64,000 nucleotides of DNA from Citrobacter sp. Marseille-Q6884 (GCF_945906775.1 NZ_CAMDRE010000002.1:1426001-1490000); one strand, 5' to 3'. Shown: positions 1-8,222, counted from the stretch's first letter. Program-made: numbers and translations. Notes: generated from the letters alone by a model not told the origin.

Positions 1-425
1 TTTTGCTGGTGACGGATAAAAAACTGATCGACCTGCGCGATAATACGTTCAAGCAATGGGGTCTCTGAGACCAGCGCCATTTCAAGACAGTCTTCAACCA
101 CCAGCTTGCTGCTGAGATCGCGTAACGCGAGAAAAATTTCGCCGCGACTAATACGAATGGATAAGTAGTGCCACGCTTCCGTTTCAACCACCAGGCCAAC
201 TGCCGGACGCCCACGACTCCCCGCTTCTTTTATTTCCAGCTCTTGCACCAAATGCGCTTCGAGCATTTCTCGCACAATTTTTGTGATACTGGCTGGCGCC
301 AATTGTGCCAGGCGAGAGAGATCAATACGCGATACCGGTCCAAGCTGATCAATCAGGCGATACACCGCGCCCGCATTGGTCTGCTTAATTTGATCGATAT
401 GCCCAGGCTGACTATCAGCAACCAC
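1..425 (-). CDS. mlc: Mlc (DgsA), glucose-responsive ROK-family repressor, N-terminal part
   Basis: Global repressor of sugar-uptake genes (ptsG, manXYZ, malT); its activity is relieved when dephosphorylated EIICB-Glc binds it at the membrane. About 141 N-terminal residues are visible, matching E. coli Mlc almost throughout: the GHIDQIKQTN start, then a winged helix-turn-helix around the segment LAQLAPASITKIVREM. The C-terminal ROK domain lies outside the window. The start is a GTG at 425-423, as in E. coli; a second GTG directly upstream (428-426) is also possible. A Mlc-type operator lies just upstream at 438-459, which suggests autoregulation. The family and gene identity are close to certain. 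Confidence 0.95.
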   Translation of the reverse strand, partial: MVADSQPGHIDQIKQTNAGAVYRLIDQLGPVSRIDLSRLAQLAPASITKIVREMLEAHLVQELEIKEAGSRGRPAVGLVVETEAWHYLSIRISRGEIFLALRDLSSKLVVEDCLEMALVSETPLLERIIAQVDQFFIRHQQ

Positions 426-437
426 CACTTACTCCCT

Positions 438-459
438 TTATTTTCGCGCTCCGAAATAA
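438..459. promoter_or_regulatory. Mlc operator
   Basis: Imperfect palindrome of the form TTATTTT-CGCGCTCCG-AAATAA, 13 bp upstream of the mlc start codon. It matches the known Mlc consensus (TTATTT half-sites around a GC-rich centre) and the autoregulatory site recalled from E. coli mlc. The position fits repression of mlc by its own product. Confidence 0.75.
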
Positions 460-553
460 TCTGTGGACTATGGTGAAGCACTTCAATGGTTTCCGTCAAC
501 TTTTTACTTAGCCTTGTGATTTACTGCACATTTTTGCCCATTTTTAAACTTAA

Positions 554-1453
554 TTAAGTGCCCTGAACAGCCGCTATAAGCTGCTGACGAAAGCGTTGGG
601 CAGCATGACTTTGTTCACGATGTTTGGGCCAAACCAACCACATTTCAGACACAGCATCTTCTTCCGCGATGGGAAGCCAGCACATTTCATCCAGTTGTAC
701 CCGTTTAAATGACGCGGGCAGAATGGAGACGCCTAATCCAGCCGCCACCAGACCGATGATGGTCATGGCTTCCCCCACCTCCTGAGTGATCGTCGGCGTC
801 AGGCCGTAGCGGCGCATCAGACCAAGAATATCGTCATACAACCCGGTGCCCACATGGGGGTCAAAAAAGACAAAAGGCTCACTGGCCAGTTCCGCCAGCG
901 TAACTACCGGTTTTTGCGCCAGGGGATGTACACGGGGGATCATCGCCATTAACGGTTCATGGAGGATGACCTCCCAGTTCAGGGTGTCCGGGAGTTGCGT
1001 ATTGCGCAGCAACCCCATATCCAGCGTGCCTTCGTTGAGCGGCGCAATTTGTTCACGCGTATTCATTTCACGGGTTTGCATATGCACAGCCGGATAACAC
1101 TGGCGAAAATGGGATAACGTATCGGACACGGCCTTAATAAATGGCGCGGAGGAGGTAAAGCCAATGCGCAGTTCCCCGGCCTCACCGAGATGCAGGCGCT
1201 CAGCTCTTGCTGCGGCCTCGTTCACCAGTCCGAGAATCTGTCTGCTGTCCGCCAAAAACTGTTTACCTGCGGCGGTCAATGCTACGCTCCGATTCGTCCG
1301 CGCCAGTAACCGGGCACCCACCTGCTGCTCGAGGATCTGGATCTGCTGACTCAACGGGGGTTGCGAGATATTCAGCCGTGCTGCCGCACGACCAAAATGT
1401 AGCTCTTCGGCCACGGCCACAAAGTAACGCAGATGACGCAGTTCGATATTCAT
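554..1453 (-). CDS. ynfL: YnfL, LysR-family transcriptional regulator
   Basis: 299-residue LysR-type regulator. The N-terminal winged helix-turn-helix is clear (residues 1-60: IELRHLRYFVAVAEELHF, then RLNISQPPLSQQIQ). A periplasmic-binding-protein-like effector domain follows from about residue 90. It is divergent from ynfM with a 106-bp AT-rich spacer, the usual arrangement of a LysR protein and the transporter it controls. That it regulates ynfM is inferred from this layout. The effector is unknown. Confidence 0.9.
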   Translation of the reverse strand: MNIELRHLRYFVAVAEELHFGRAAARLNISQPPLSQQIQILEQQVGARLLARTNRSVALTAAGKQFLADSRQILGLVNEAAARAERLHLGEAGELRIGFTSSAPFIKAVSDTLSHFRQCYPAVHMQTREMNTREQIAPLNEGTLDMGLLRNTQLPDTLNWEVILHEPLMAMIPRVHPLAQKPVVTLAELASEPFVFFDPHVGTGLYDDILGLMRRYGLTPTITQEVGEAMTIIGLVAAGLGVSILPASFKRVQLDEMCWLPIAEEDAVSEMWLVWPKHREQSHAAQRFRQQLIAAVQGT

Positions 1454-1559
1454 ATTTTTAAAATATTATTTGAGATTATTAATATATTAGACAGAATATT
1501 GTGATTTTCCTACTCTAAAGGCCAGTCCTGTCGTCGTCATTATTAAGCAAGGATTTCAA

Positions 1560-2813
1560 GTGAGTCGTACAACTATCGTCGATACCGCGCCGGCAAGCGG
1601 TATTGATGAAAACATTATTGCCCCGCCGGATGGTTATATAAAACGCGGTACATCCTCTTTTATGCGCGTCACGCTCGCGCTTTTTTCTGCCGGACTGGCG
1701 ACATTCGCCCTTCTCTATTGTGTGCAACCGATATTGCCCGTGCTCTCGCATGAATTCGGCGTATCGCCCGCCAGCAGCAGTATTTCACTTTCGATCTCAA
1801 CCGCGATGCTAGCGATTGGTTTACTGTTTACCGGCCCACTTTCCGATGCCATTGGTCGCAAACCTGTGATGGTCACTGCGCTGCTGCTGGCCTCGTGCTG
1901 CACGCTTCTTTCCACAATGATGACCAGCTGGCATGGGATATTAATCATGCGCGCGCTGATTGGCCTGTCGCTAAGCGGCGTGGCTGCCGTCGGCATGACT
2001 TATCTCAGTGAGGAAATTCATCCCAGTTTCGTTGCCTTCTCAATGGGCTTATATATCAGTGGGAACTCGATTGGCGGCATGAGTGGTCGCTTGATCAGCG
2101 GTGTATTTACCGACTTTTTTAGCTGGCGTATTGCCCTGGCGGCCATCGGCTGTTTTGCGCTGGCGTCCGCGCTGATGTTCTGGAAAATCTTACCGGCATC
2201 CCGACACTTCAGGCCAACTTCGCTACGTCCCAAAACGCTGTTTATCAACTTCCGTTTGCACTGGCGTGACAAAGGTTTGCCGCTGCTGTTTGCCGAAGGT
2301 TTTCTGCTGATGGGCGCATTCGTTACGCTGTTTAACTACATCGGCTATCGTTTGATGCTGTCACCCTGGGAACTCAGCCAGGCCATTGTCGGCCTGCTCT
2401 CGGTGGCGTACCTGACCGGTACCTGGAGTTCGCCAAAAGCGGGCTCGATGACCACCCGTTATGGTCGCGGCCCGGTCATGTTGTTCTCAACGGGTGTCAT
2501 GCTGTTCGGGCTGCTGATGACACTGTTCACGTCGCTGTGGCTGATTTTTGCCGGAATGCTGCTTTTTTCCGCCGGTTTCTTTGCCGCACACTCCGTCGCA
2601 AGCAGCTGGATTGGTCCGCGCGCTAAGCGCGCCAAAGGCCAGGCGTCATCACTGTATCTGTTCAGTTATTATCTGGGATCAAGTATTGCCGGTACGCTGG
2701 GCGGCGTGTTCTGGCACAACTACGGCTGGAACGGCGTAGGCGGATTTATTGCACTGATGCTCGTAATGGCGTTACTGGTTGGCGCTCGATTGCATCACCG
2801 CCTGCACGCATAA
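1560..2813 (+). CDS. ynfM: YnfM, major facilitator superfamily transporter
   Basis: 417-residue inner-membrane MFS permease with about 12 hydrophobic segments. The MFS signature between TM2 and TM3 is visible (GPLSDAIGRKPVM), preceded by a hydrophilic N-terminus of about 35 residues. E. coli YnfM is reported to be linked to arabinose efflux; the true substrate here cannot be read from sequence. The start is a GTG at 1560, next to an AAGGA-like ribosome site. It is divergent from ynfL and followed by a GATGCCCGG hairpin. Confidence 0.9.
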   Translation: MSRTTIVDTAPASGIDENIIAPPDGYIKRGTSSFMRVTLALFSAGLATFALLYCVQPILPVLSHEFGVSPASSSISLSISTAMLAIGLLFTGPLSDAIGRKPVMVTALLLASCCTLLSTMMTSWHGILIMRALIGLSLSGVAAVGMTYLSEEIHPSFVAFSMGLYISGNSIGGMSGRLISGVFTDFFSWRIALAAIGCFALASALMFWKILPASRHFRPTSLRPKTLFINFRLHWRDKGLPLLFAEGFLLMGAFVTLFNYIGYRLMLSPWELSQAIVGLLSVAYLTGTWSSPKAGSMTTRYGRGPVMLFSTGVMLFGLLMTLFTSLWLIFAGMLLFSAGFFAAHSVASSWIGPRAKRAKGQASSLYLFSYYLGSSIAGTLGGVFWHNYGWNGVGGFIALMLVMALLVGARLHHRLHA

Positions 2814-2818
2814 ATAAC

Positions 2819-2852
2819 GATGCCCGGAAAGGGTAAAACATTACCGGGCATC
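2819..2852 (+). terminator. hairpin after ynfM
   Basis: Inverted repeat GATGCCCGG / CCGGGCATC with a 16-nt loop, directly after the ynfM stop. No T-run follows, so it may stabilise the mRNA end or be a REP-like remnant rather than a strong intrinsic terminator. Confidence 0.5.
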
Positions 2853-2905
2853 AAGAAATCGCGATAGACTCTGAAATCAGGTCCAGCAGAACGAGAACTG
2901 AAATA

Positions 2906-4393
2906 ATGAGTAACAGCGCGAATTACCAACAACTTACCCGCACCTTCCAGCGCCTCTCTCGCTTCTCCCATCTCTCGGCAATCACCAGTTGGGACATGTT
3001 TACCATGATGCCTTCCGGCGGTAGTAAAGCCCGAAGCGAAGCGTTGGCAGAACTGAGCGTACTTGAACATCAGATCTTAACCGACCCAAACGTAGCAACG
3101 TGGATCGCCGCAGCCGGGCAGGACGATCTGAGTGATATTGAACGGGCCAATCTGCGCGAAATGTCACGACTTCATCATCAGGCTTCGCTATTGCCGGAGT
3201 CTCTGGTGGAAGCGAAGTCCCTGGCAGGCAGTCGCTGTGAACATGCCTGGCGCAGCCAGCGCCCGGCTAACGACTGGGAAGGTTTTGCCGAAAACCTGAG
3301 AGACGTCGTTAAGTACAGTCGCGAAGAAGCCAAACTGCGCGCCGAAGCCAAAGGCTGTACACCTTACGATGCACTCCTCGATGTCTTTGAGCCAGACATG
3401 ACCAGTGCCCGGCTGGACGTATTATTTGCAGATCTGAAAAGCTGGCTTCCGGACCTGTTAAATAAGGTCGTGGAAAAACAGTCTCAGCAATCCCTCATCG
3501 CCCCTGTGGGTCCTTTCCCGACCGCGATTCAGCGCGAGTTAGGTCTTGAGACCATGGCACAGCTTGGGTTTGACTTTACCGCAGGAAGACTGGATATCAG
3601 CGCGCATCCATTCTGCGGCGGCGTGCCGGAAGATGTTCGCATTACCACGCGCTATGATGAAAACGAGTTACTCAGCGCGTTGTTTGGCGTTATCCATGAA
3701 ACCGGCCACGCCCGCTATGAGCAAAACCTGCCACGCAAATGGTCAGGACAACCTATTGCGCTTGCGCGTTCAACCGCGATCCATGAATCCCAGAGCCTGT
3801 TCTTTGAAATGCAACTGGCTCGCAGCGATGCATTCCTGAGGCGGTTGATTCCGGCGGTTAAGCAACATTTCGGCGATCAGCCTGCCTTTGAGGAACGTAA
3901 CTTCATCGCCTGGAACCAGCAGGTGAAACCTGGGTTTATCCGTGTTGATGCAGATGAGGTCAGCTACCCTGCCCACGTTATCCTGCGCTACGAAATTGAG
4001 CGGGCATTGATTAATGGCGACATTGAGGTCGATGATATCCCGGCGCTCTGGAACGAGAAAATGCAAGCGTGGCTCGGATTATCAACGATCGGTAACTATC
4101 GCAATGGTTGTATGCAGGATATTCACTGGACCGATGGCGGGTTTGGTTACTTCCCTTCTTATACCCTGGGAGCCATGTATGCAGCACAGTTGTTTAGTGC
4201 AGCGAACCGCGCATTGCCCGGTTTAGAACAGGCCATCGCACAAGGGGACTACAGCGGACTCTTTGAGTGGCTGCGCCAGAATATCTGGCAGCATGGCAGC
4301 CGTTTCACCACCGAACAACTCATTACTCAGGCCACCGGAGAGCCTCTGAACAGTCGTTATTTCCGCGCGCATCTGGAAGCCCGCTATTTGTAA
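2906..4393 (+). CDS. M32-family metallocarboxypeptidase (carboxypeptidase Taq type)
   Basis: 495-residue cytoplasmic zinc carboxypeptidase, expected to remove C-terminal residues from peptides. The zinc motif HETGH is at about residues 264-268, inside GVIHETGHARYEQ, the M32 hallmark; the surrounding HESQSLFFE and the later DEVSYPAH motif also fit the family. The length is typical of M32 (about 500 aa). It has no signal peptide. K-12 has no such gene between ynfM and asr, so this is an accessory gene at an otherwise conserved junction. The start at 2906 is the first ATG of the conserved N-terminus, though its ribosome site is weak. Confidence 0.9.
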   Translation: MSNSANYQQLTRTFQRLSRFSHLSAITSWDMFTMMPSGGSKARSEALAELSVLEHQILTDPNVATWIAAAGQDDLSDIERANLREMSRLHHQASLLPESLVEAKSLAGSRCEHAWRSQRPANDWEGFAENLRDVVKYSREEAKLRAEAKGCTPYDALLDVFEPDMTSARLDVLFADLKSWLPDLLNKVVEKQSQQSLIAPVGPFPTAIQRELGLETMAQLGFDFTAGRLDISAHPFCGGVPEDVRITTRYDENELLSALFGVIHETGHARYEQNLPRKWSGQPIALARSTAIHESQSLFFEMQLARSDAFLRRLIPAVKQHFGDQPAFEERNFIAWNQQVKPGFIRVDADEVSYPAHVILRYEIERALINGDIEVDDIPALWNEKMQAWLGLSTIGNYRNGCMQDIHWTDGGFGYFPSYTLGAMYAAQLFSAANRALPGLEQAIAQGDYSGLFEWLRQNIWQHGSRFTTEQLITQATGEPLNSRYFRAHLEARYL

Positions 4394-4413
4394 TCTCATA
4401 CCGTGAGTCGTTG

Positions 4414-4427
4414 TACATATCGTTACA
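4414..4427 (+). promoter_or_regulatory. RstA box upstream of asr
   Basis: TACATATCGTTACA is a perfect match to the published RstA consensus TACATNTNGTTACA and lies about 115 bp upstream of the asr start codon. RstA activates asr in acid in E. coli, and rstA itself is encoded 11 kb downstream in this window. Confidence 0.85.
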
Positions 4428-4530
4428 CGCCGATACCAATGACTCACGGAAGCCCTGTGATAACAGCGATATAGTTATTTCAACGGCCCCGCAGTGGGGT
4501 TGAATGAAAAACCAAATCGAGGGTATGAGA

Positions 4531-4926
4531 ATGAAAAAAGTATTAGCTCTGGTTGTTGCCGCTGCTATGGGTCTGTCTTCTGCTGCTTTTGCTGCTGAAA
4601 CAACTGCTACCACTACTCCGGCTGCAGCTGCAACCACCAAAGCAGCACCGGCAAAAACCACACATCATAAAAAACATCACAAAGCCGCTGAGCAGAAAGC
4701 CCAGGCCGCTAAAAAGCACACCAAAAAAGCAGCAACTAAACCTGCTGTAGAACAAAAAGCACCAGAGCAGAAAGCTCAGGCTGCTAAAAAACACCATAAA
4801 AAAGCAGCCACTAAACCTGCTGTAGAGCAAAAAGCACCAGAACAGAAAGCGCAGGCTGCTAAAAAACATACCAAAAAAGCCGTAAAACACGAAGCCGCTA
4901 AACCCGCTGCTCAACCGGCTGCATAA
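4531..4926 (+). CDS. asr: Asr, acid-shock protein
   Basis: 131-residue periplasmic protein strongly induced by low external pH. It starts with a signal peptide (MKKVLALVVAAAMGLSSAAFA, cut before AE). The rest is almost only Ala, Lys, Gln, His, Thr and Pro in repeats built on the units EQKAQAAKKHTKKAA and TKPAVEQKAPEQ. K-12 Asr is about 102 aa, so this copy carries extra repeat units. The start at 4531 is chosen because it gives the canonical signal peptide; an in-frame ATG at 4504 would add nine residues without homology. An RstA box lies upstream. Confidence 0.93.
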   Translation: MKKVLALVVAAAMGLSSAAFAAETTATTTPAAAATTKAAPAKTTHHKKHHKAAEQKAQAAKKHTKKAATKPAVEQKAPEQKAQAAKKHHKKAATKPAVEQKAPEQKAQAAKKHTKKAVKHEAAKPAAQPAA

Positions 4927-4967
4927 GTCTGATGTAACAACCCTGGCGCCCCCCGCGCCATCGCATA

Positions 4968-4996
4968 CGGCGCTAAATCGTCCTGATTTAGCGCCG
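4968..4996 (+). terminator. strong hairpin between asr and ydgU
   Basis: Perfect inverted repeat GGCGCTAAATC-GTCCT-GATTTAGCGCC, with one more C-G pair outside. It lies 41 bp after the asr stop and 17 bp before the ydgU start, and is followed only by CCTTT. It probably ends most asr transcripts, or protects their 3' end, while allowing some read-through into ydgU. Confidence 0.75.
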
Positions 4997-5012
4997 CCTT
5001 TCGGAGGGTAAA

Positions 5013-5096
5013 ATGGTGTCACATTACCGCTTTGAGTTCATTTTTATTACACTGATAATTTGTGCCCTGATCGCCACACATTTTTATCTTTCCTGA
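5013..5096 (+). CDS. ydgU: YdgU, 27-residue small membrane protein
   Basis: A 27-codon ORF too short for standard gene calling. It begins at ATG 5013 behind a very good ribosome site (CGGAGGGTAAA). The product has a short polar N-terminus (MVSHYRFEF) and then one hydrophobic helix ending in HFYLS. It matches E. coli YdgU, also 27 aa and also directly downstream of asr. It is probably co-transcribed with asr by read-through of the hairpin at 4968-4996. The function is unknown; an acid-stress link is inferred only from position. Confidence 0.85.
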   Translation: MVSHYRFEFIFITLIICALIATHFYLS

Positions 5097-5196
5097 GTGT
5101 AGTTGACTGATTTTGCTCCCACTTTCCCACCGTCCCGTCTATAGTATTCATTGAGGGTTTGCTTTTAATAATCATAATTCCCCACCAGAGTGTGAT

Positions 5197-6018
5197 ATGC
5201 ATAAAACCACTGCGGTATTACTGGGTTCAATTTGTTTTCTTCCTGTCGTTGCACATGCGGATCAGCCCGCAACGACCAGCACTGATGCTGATGACATAAA
5301 AACGCTGTTCTTTGGGCATGACGATCGCGTTCAAATCCCGGACCCAACACAGTCCCCCTGGGACGCCATCGGACAACTGGAGACCGCCAGCGGTAACCTG
5401 TGTACGGCCACGCTTATTTCACCTCATCTTGCCCTGACTGCCGGACACTGCCTGTTAACCCCACCGAAAGGCAAGCCGGATAAAGCCGTTGCACTGCGGT
5501 TTGTGTCAAAAAAAGGCGTCTGGCGCTATGAGATTCACGGTATTGAAGGACGCGTTGATCCTTCGCTCGGCAAGCGTTTAAAAGCGGATGGTGACGGCTG
5601 GATTGTTCCTCCCTCAGCAGCACCCTGGGATTTTGGTCTGGTGGTCTTACGTTACCCGCCATCAGGGATCACACCACTTCCTTTATTTGAAGGTGATAAA
5701 ACGGCGTTAACTGCGGCATTGAAAGCTGCAGACCGTAAAGTGACTCAGTCAGGCTACCCGGAGGATCATCTGGACGATCTGTATACGCATGAGAATTGTG
5801 TTGTTACCGGTTGGGCGCAAAAAACGGTGTTGTCACATCAGTGCGACACGCTTCCCGGCGACAGCGGTTCCCCATTGATGCTGAAAACAGAGTCCGGCTG
5901 GCAATTGATTGGCGTTCAAAGCTCCGCACCGGCGGCAAAAGATCGCTGGCGGGCCGATAATCGCGCAATTTCGGTGACCGGATTTCGCGATAAACTGGAA
6001 GAACTGGCGAAAGAATAA
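5197..6018 (+). CDS. ydgD: YdgD, trypsin-like (S1 family) secreted serine endoprotease
   Basis: 273 residues with an N-terminal signal peptide (MHKTTAVLLGSICFLPVVAHA). It carries the chymotrypsin-fold triad: His in LTAGHC, Asp in PWDFGLVV and Ser in PGDSGSP. Export to the periplasm is expected. It matches E. coli YdgD in length and neighbourhood (asr upstream, mdtI convergent downstream). The physiological substrate is unknown. Confidence 0.92.
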   Translation: MHKTTAVLLGSICFLPVVAHADQPATTSTDADDIKTLFFGHDDRVQIPDPTQSPWDAIGQLETASGNLCTATLISPHLALTAGHCLLTPPKGKPDKAVALRFVSKKGVWRYEIHGIEGRVDPSLGKRLKADGDGWIVPPSAAPWDFGLVVLRYPPSGITPLPLFEGDKTALTAALKAADRKVTQSGYPEDHLDDLYTHENCVVTGWAQKTVLSHQCDTLPGDSGSPLMLKTESGWQLIGVQSSAPAAKDRWRADNRAISVTGFRDKLEELAKE

Positions 6019-6023
6019 CACGA

Positions 6024-6047
6024 TGCTGCCTGCGTTTGCAGGCAGCA
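6024..6047. terminator. bidirectional hairpin between ydgD and mdtI
   Basis: Perfect inverted repeat TGCTGCCTGC-GTTT-GCAGGCAGCA in the 35-bp gap between two convergent genes. It can serve as the 3' end of both transcripts, although no long T-run follows on either side. Confidence 0.7.
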
Positions 6048-6053
6048 CGGGAA

Positions 6054-6383
6054 TCAGGCAAGTTTAATCATAACCATGCCGGCCAGAAGCAATGCCACGC
6101 CAATCCAGCCTTTATTATTCAGGCGCTGGCCGAACAATACCCATCCGGCAGCCAGCGTTGCGGCGATCCCAAATCCGCCCCACAGTGCGTACGCAACCGA
6201 AAGGTCGATCCCCTTTACGGCCTGGGACAGCGCGCTAAACGCGGCAAGTACGGCAGCCAGCGACAGCACGCCATATGTTTTGCGGCGAAAACCATCCGAA
6301 AACTTCAAAAAGACGTTAGCGGCAATTTCCAGGACGATGGCTAATCCTAACCAGGCGCCGTGAACCCACTCAAACTGCTGCAT
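6054..6383 (-). CDS. mdtI: MdtI, small multidrug resistance-family spermidine exporter subunit
   Basis: 109-residue SMR protein with four transmembrane helices. The conserved membrane Glu is in the first helix (GLAIVLEIAANVFLKFSDG). In E. coli, MdtI and MdtJ form a heteromeric spermidine exporter. The start overlaps the 3' end of mdtJ by 14 bp, so the two are translationally linked in the mdtJI operon. Confidence 0.93.
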   Translation of the reverse strand: MQQFEWVHGAWLGLAIVLEIAANVFLKFSDGFRRKTYGVLSLAAVLAAFSALSQAVKGIDLSVAYALWGGFGIAATLAAGWVLFGQRLNNKGWIGVALLLAGMVMIKLA

Positions 6384-6732
6384 GAGTCACCTCATTTCTT
6401 GCTTTCGTCGGCTTACGCGTACCGGATTTAATCAGCACAATACCTAACACCAGCGAAACCAGACCGGCTACCTTCATCGCAGATAACGTTTCATCAAATA
6501 ACAGCACGCTAAACAATGTAATAAATAAAATACCGATGCCTTCCCATAAAGCATAGGCTACGCCAAGGGCGATTTTCTTAACGGCAAAGCTGAGAAAAAT
6601 ATATGACAAGGCGATCATGACCAGCATTAAAATAAAACCAGCATGACCATTACCGACGCTCGCCCATTTCATTGACAGCGTTCCGGTAATTTCAGCCGCA
6701 ATGGCCAGACCTAATAAAATCCAGTAAAACAT
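6370..6732 (-). CDS. mdtJ: MdtJ, small multidrug resistance-family spermidine exporter subunit
   Basis: 120-residue SMR protein and partner of MdtI. The Glu of helix 1 (GLAIAAEITGTLSMKWA) and the fourth-helix GIVLIKSG region are typical of the family. It has a ribosome site (AGGAGAAGCACC) directly before ATG 6732. It is the first structural gene of the operon, preceded by a leader that appears to encode mdtU and a strong 5' hairpin, suggesting translation-linked control by polyamines. Confidence 0.93.
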   Translation of the reverse strand: MFYWILLGLAIAAEITGTLSMKWASVGNGHAGFILMLVMIALSYIFLSFAVKKIALGVAYALWEGIGILFITLFSVLLFDETLSAMKVAGLVSLVLGIVLIKSGTRKPTKARNEVTHAAV

Positions 6733-6842
6733 GGTGCTTCTCCTGCTTGAGAATAAAATCCTTTGGGCCTACTGCACGCAGCAAACCAAAAAATAAAATG
6801 AGATAGCTCAGCGCATAACGCCAGCTCAGGCAGAAGAAGGGA

Positions 6843-6944
6843 CTAAAGCGCGTTGCGCCAGTGTTGCTCACCCGCAAGCAGGAAAGTGGAAGAGGTACGA
6901 AGAAGTGTAGGTAAACGCAAAAACATCCTGAACATATTGTCCAT
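6843..6944 (-). CDS. mdtU: probable mdtU leader ORF (33 codons) upstream of mdtJI
   Basis: Open frame from ATG 6944 to TAG 6843, ending 110 bp before mdtJ. The product starts MDNMFRMFLRLPTLL and ends in EQHWRNAL; in-frame Met codons at positions 4 and 7 are alternative starts. E. coli has a leader peptide, MdtU (about 34 aa), just upstream of mdtJI whose translation is needed for spermidine-dependent expression. Position and length fit, but I identify it by position, since I cannot recall the E. coli peptide well enough to align it. The ribosome site is weak, and a stable hairpin (6951-6996) lies directly upstream. Confidence 0.5.
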   Translation of the reverse strand: MDNMFRMFLRLPTLLRTSSTFLLAGEQHWRNAL

Positions 6945-6950
6945 AATATT

Positions 6951-6996
6951 ACAATTATCCGCAGTGTTGCTTCTCGTCATCGCGGATGATAATTGT
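6951..6996 (-). promoter_or_regulatory. 5' leader hairpin upstream of mdtU/mdtJI
   Basis: Read on the minus strand, ACAATTAT + CCGC pairs with GCGG + ATAATTGT (12 bp with a 3-nt CAT bulge and a 19-nt loop). The stem ends 6 nt before the mdtU ATG. It may be an RNA element controlling leader-peptide initiation or, as DNA, an operator. Confidence 0.5.
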
Positions 6997-7152
6997 CCTC
7001 GGTAGTTAAACACAGCAGATTTGTATCATAGCTTCAATACGAACTCAAAACCTTTTCACTTCTTTACCCGGTCCGTTTGATTTTTGTTAGAACTGTTCGA
7101 GGCAAGTCACATTATTATTTCGGGTATATTGAGGAAAAATTCAGGAATAAAC

Positions 7153-8187
7153 ATGGCGAAACCGATCATCACTCTTAACGGCCTAAAGTTAGTCATCATG
7201 CTGGGTATGCTGGTTATCATACTGACCGGCATCCGCTTTGCCGCCGATATCATCGTCCCCTTTATTCTGGCGTTATTTATTTCCGTGGTACTCAATCCCG
7301 TGGTGCAACGCATGGTGAAACTGCGTGTCCCTCGCGTATTAGCGGTATCATTGCTGATTGTTATTATTGTCATGCTAATGGTGCTGCTTTTGGCTTATTT
7401 AGGGACATCCTTAAATGAACTGGCGCGCACGTTGCCGCAATACCGTTCTTCGTTAGTGATCCCGTTAAAAAATATTGAGCCCTGGCTACAGCGCGCAGGC
7501 ATCGGCGTTTCCGTGGATGAGCTCGTCAAATATATCGATCCTAACGCGGCCATGACGCTGGTGACCAATTTGTTGGCACAACTGTCCAATGCCATGTCGT
7601 CGATCTTTTTACTGCTACTAACGGTGGTGTTTATGCTGCTGGAGGTTCCACAACTCCCCTGCAAGCTCAAACAAATGATGAATCGACCACTCGAAGGAAT
7701 GGCGGCTATTCAACGCGCCATCGACAGTGTATCGCACTACCTGGTGCTCAAAACGGCGATCAGCATTGTCACCGGACTTGTCGCATGGGGGATGCTGGCC
7801 GCGCTCGACGTCCGTTTCGCATTTGTCTGGGGATTACTGGCTTTCGCCCTGAACTACATACCTAATATCGGTTCCGTACTGGCGGCGATTCCGCCCATTG
7901 CACAGGTGCTGGTATTTAGCGGATTTTATGATGCGCTGGTGGTGCTGGCGGGCTATCTGGTGATTAACCTGGTCTTCGGCAATATTCTCGAACCGCGCAT
8001 TATGGGACGTGGGCTGGGGTTATCCACGCTGGTGGTATTCCTGTCTTTGATCTTTTGGGGCTGGCTACTGGGGCCGGTGGGAATGCTGCTTTCGGTACCG
8101 CTGACCATCATTGTTAAAATTGCACTTGAGCAAACCGAAGGTGGGCAAAGCATCGCCGTACTGCTGAGCGATCTCAACAAAGCCTGA
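7153..8187 (+). CDS. tqsA: TqsA, AI-2E family transporter (autoinducer-2 export)
   Basis: 344-residue inner-membrane protein of the AI-2E family, with about seven to eight hydrophobic helices. E. coli TqsA exports the quorum-sensing signal AI-2 and affects biofilm formation. Conserved segments include LNYIPNIGSVLAAIPP and NILEPRIMGRGLGLS. The start at 7153 (MAKPIITLNGL) reproduces the exact E. coli length; the longer frame upstream begins with a non-ATG codon and lacks homology. It is followed by a 15-bp-stem bidirectional hairpin shared with pntB. Confidence 0.94.
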   Translation: MAKPIITLNGLKLVIMLGMLVIILTGIRFAADIIVPFILALFISVVLNPVVQRMVKLRVPRVLAVSLLIVIIVMLMVLLLAYLGTSLNELARTLPQYRSSLVIPLKNIEPWLQRAGIGVSVDELVKYIDPNAAMTLVTNLLAQLSNAMSSIFLLLLTVVFMLLEVPQLPCKLKQMMNRPLEGMAAIQRAIDSVSHYLVLKTAISIVTGLVAWGMLAALDVRFAFVWGLLAFALNYIPNIGSVLAAIPPIAQVLVFSGFYDALVVLAGYLVINLVFGNILEPRIMGRGLGLSTLVVFLSLIFWGWLLGPVGMLLSVPLTIIVKIALEQTEGGQSIAVLLSDLNKA

Positions 8188-8222
8188 CATAACGCTCAAC
8201 TGTCATTTACAGGGGAAGTAAA

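Noticed and set aside
4543..5022. 159-codon ORF antisense to asr
   Set aside because: Ser/Phe/Cys-rich shadow of the Ala/Lys repeat region of asr.
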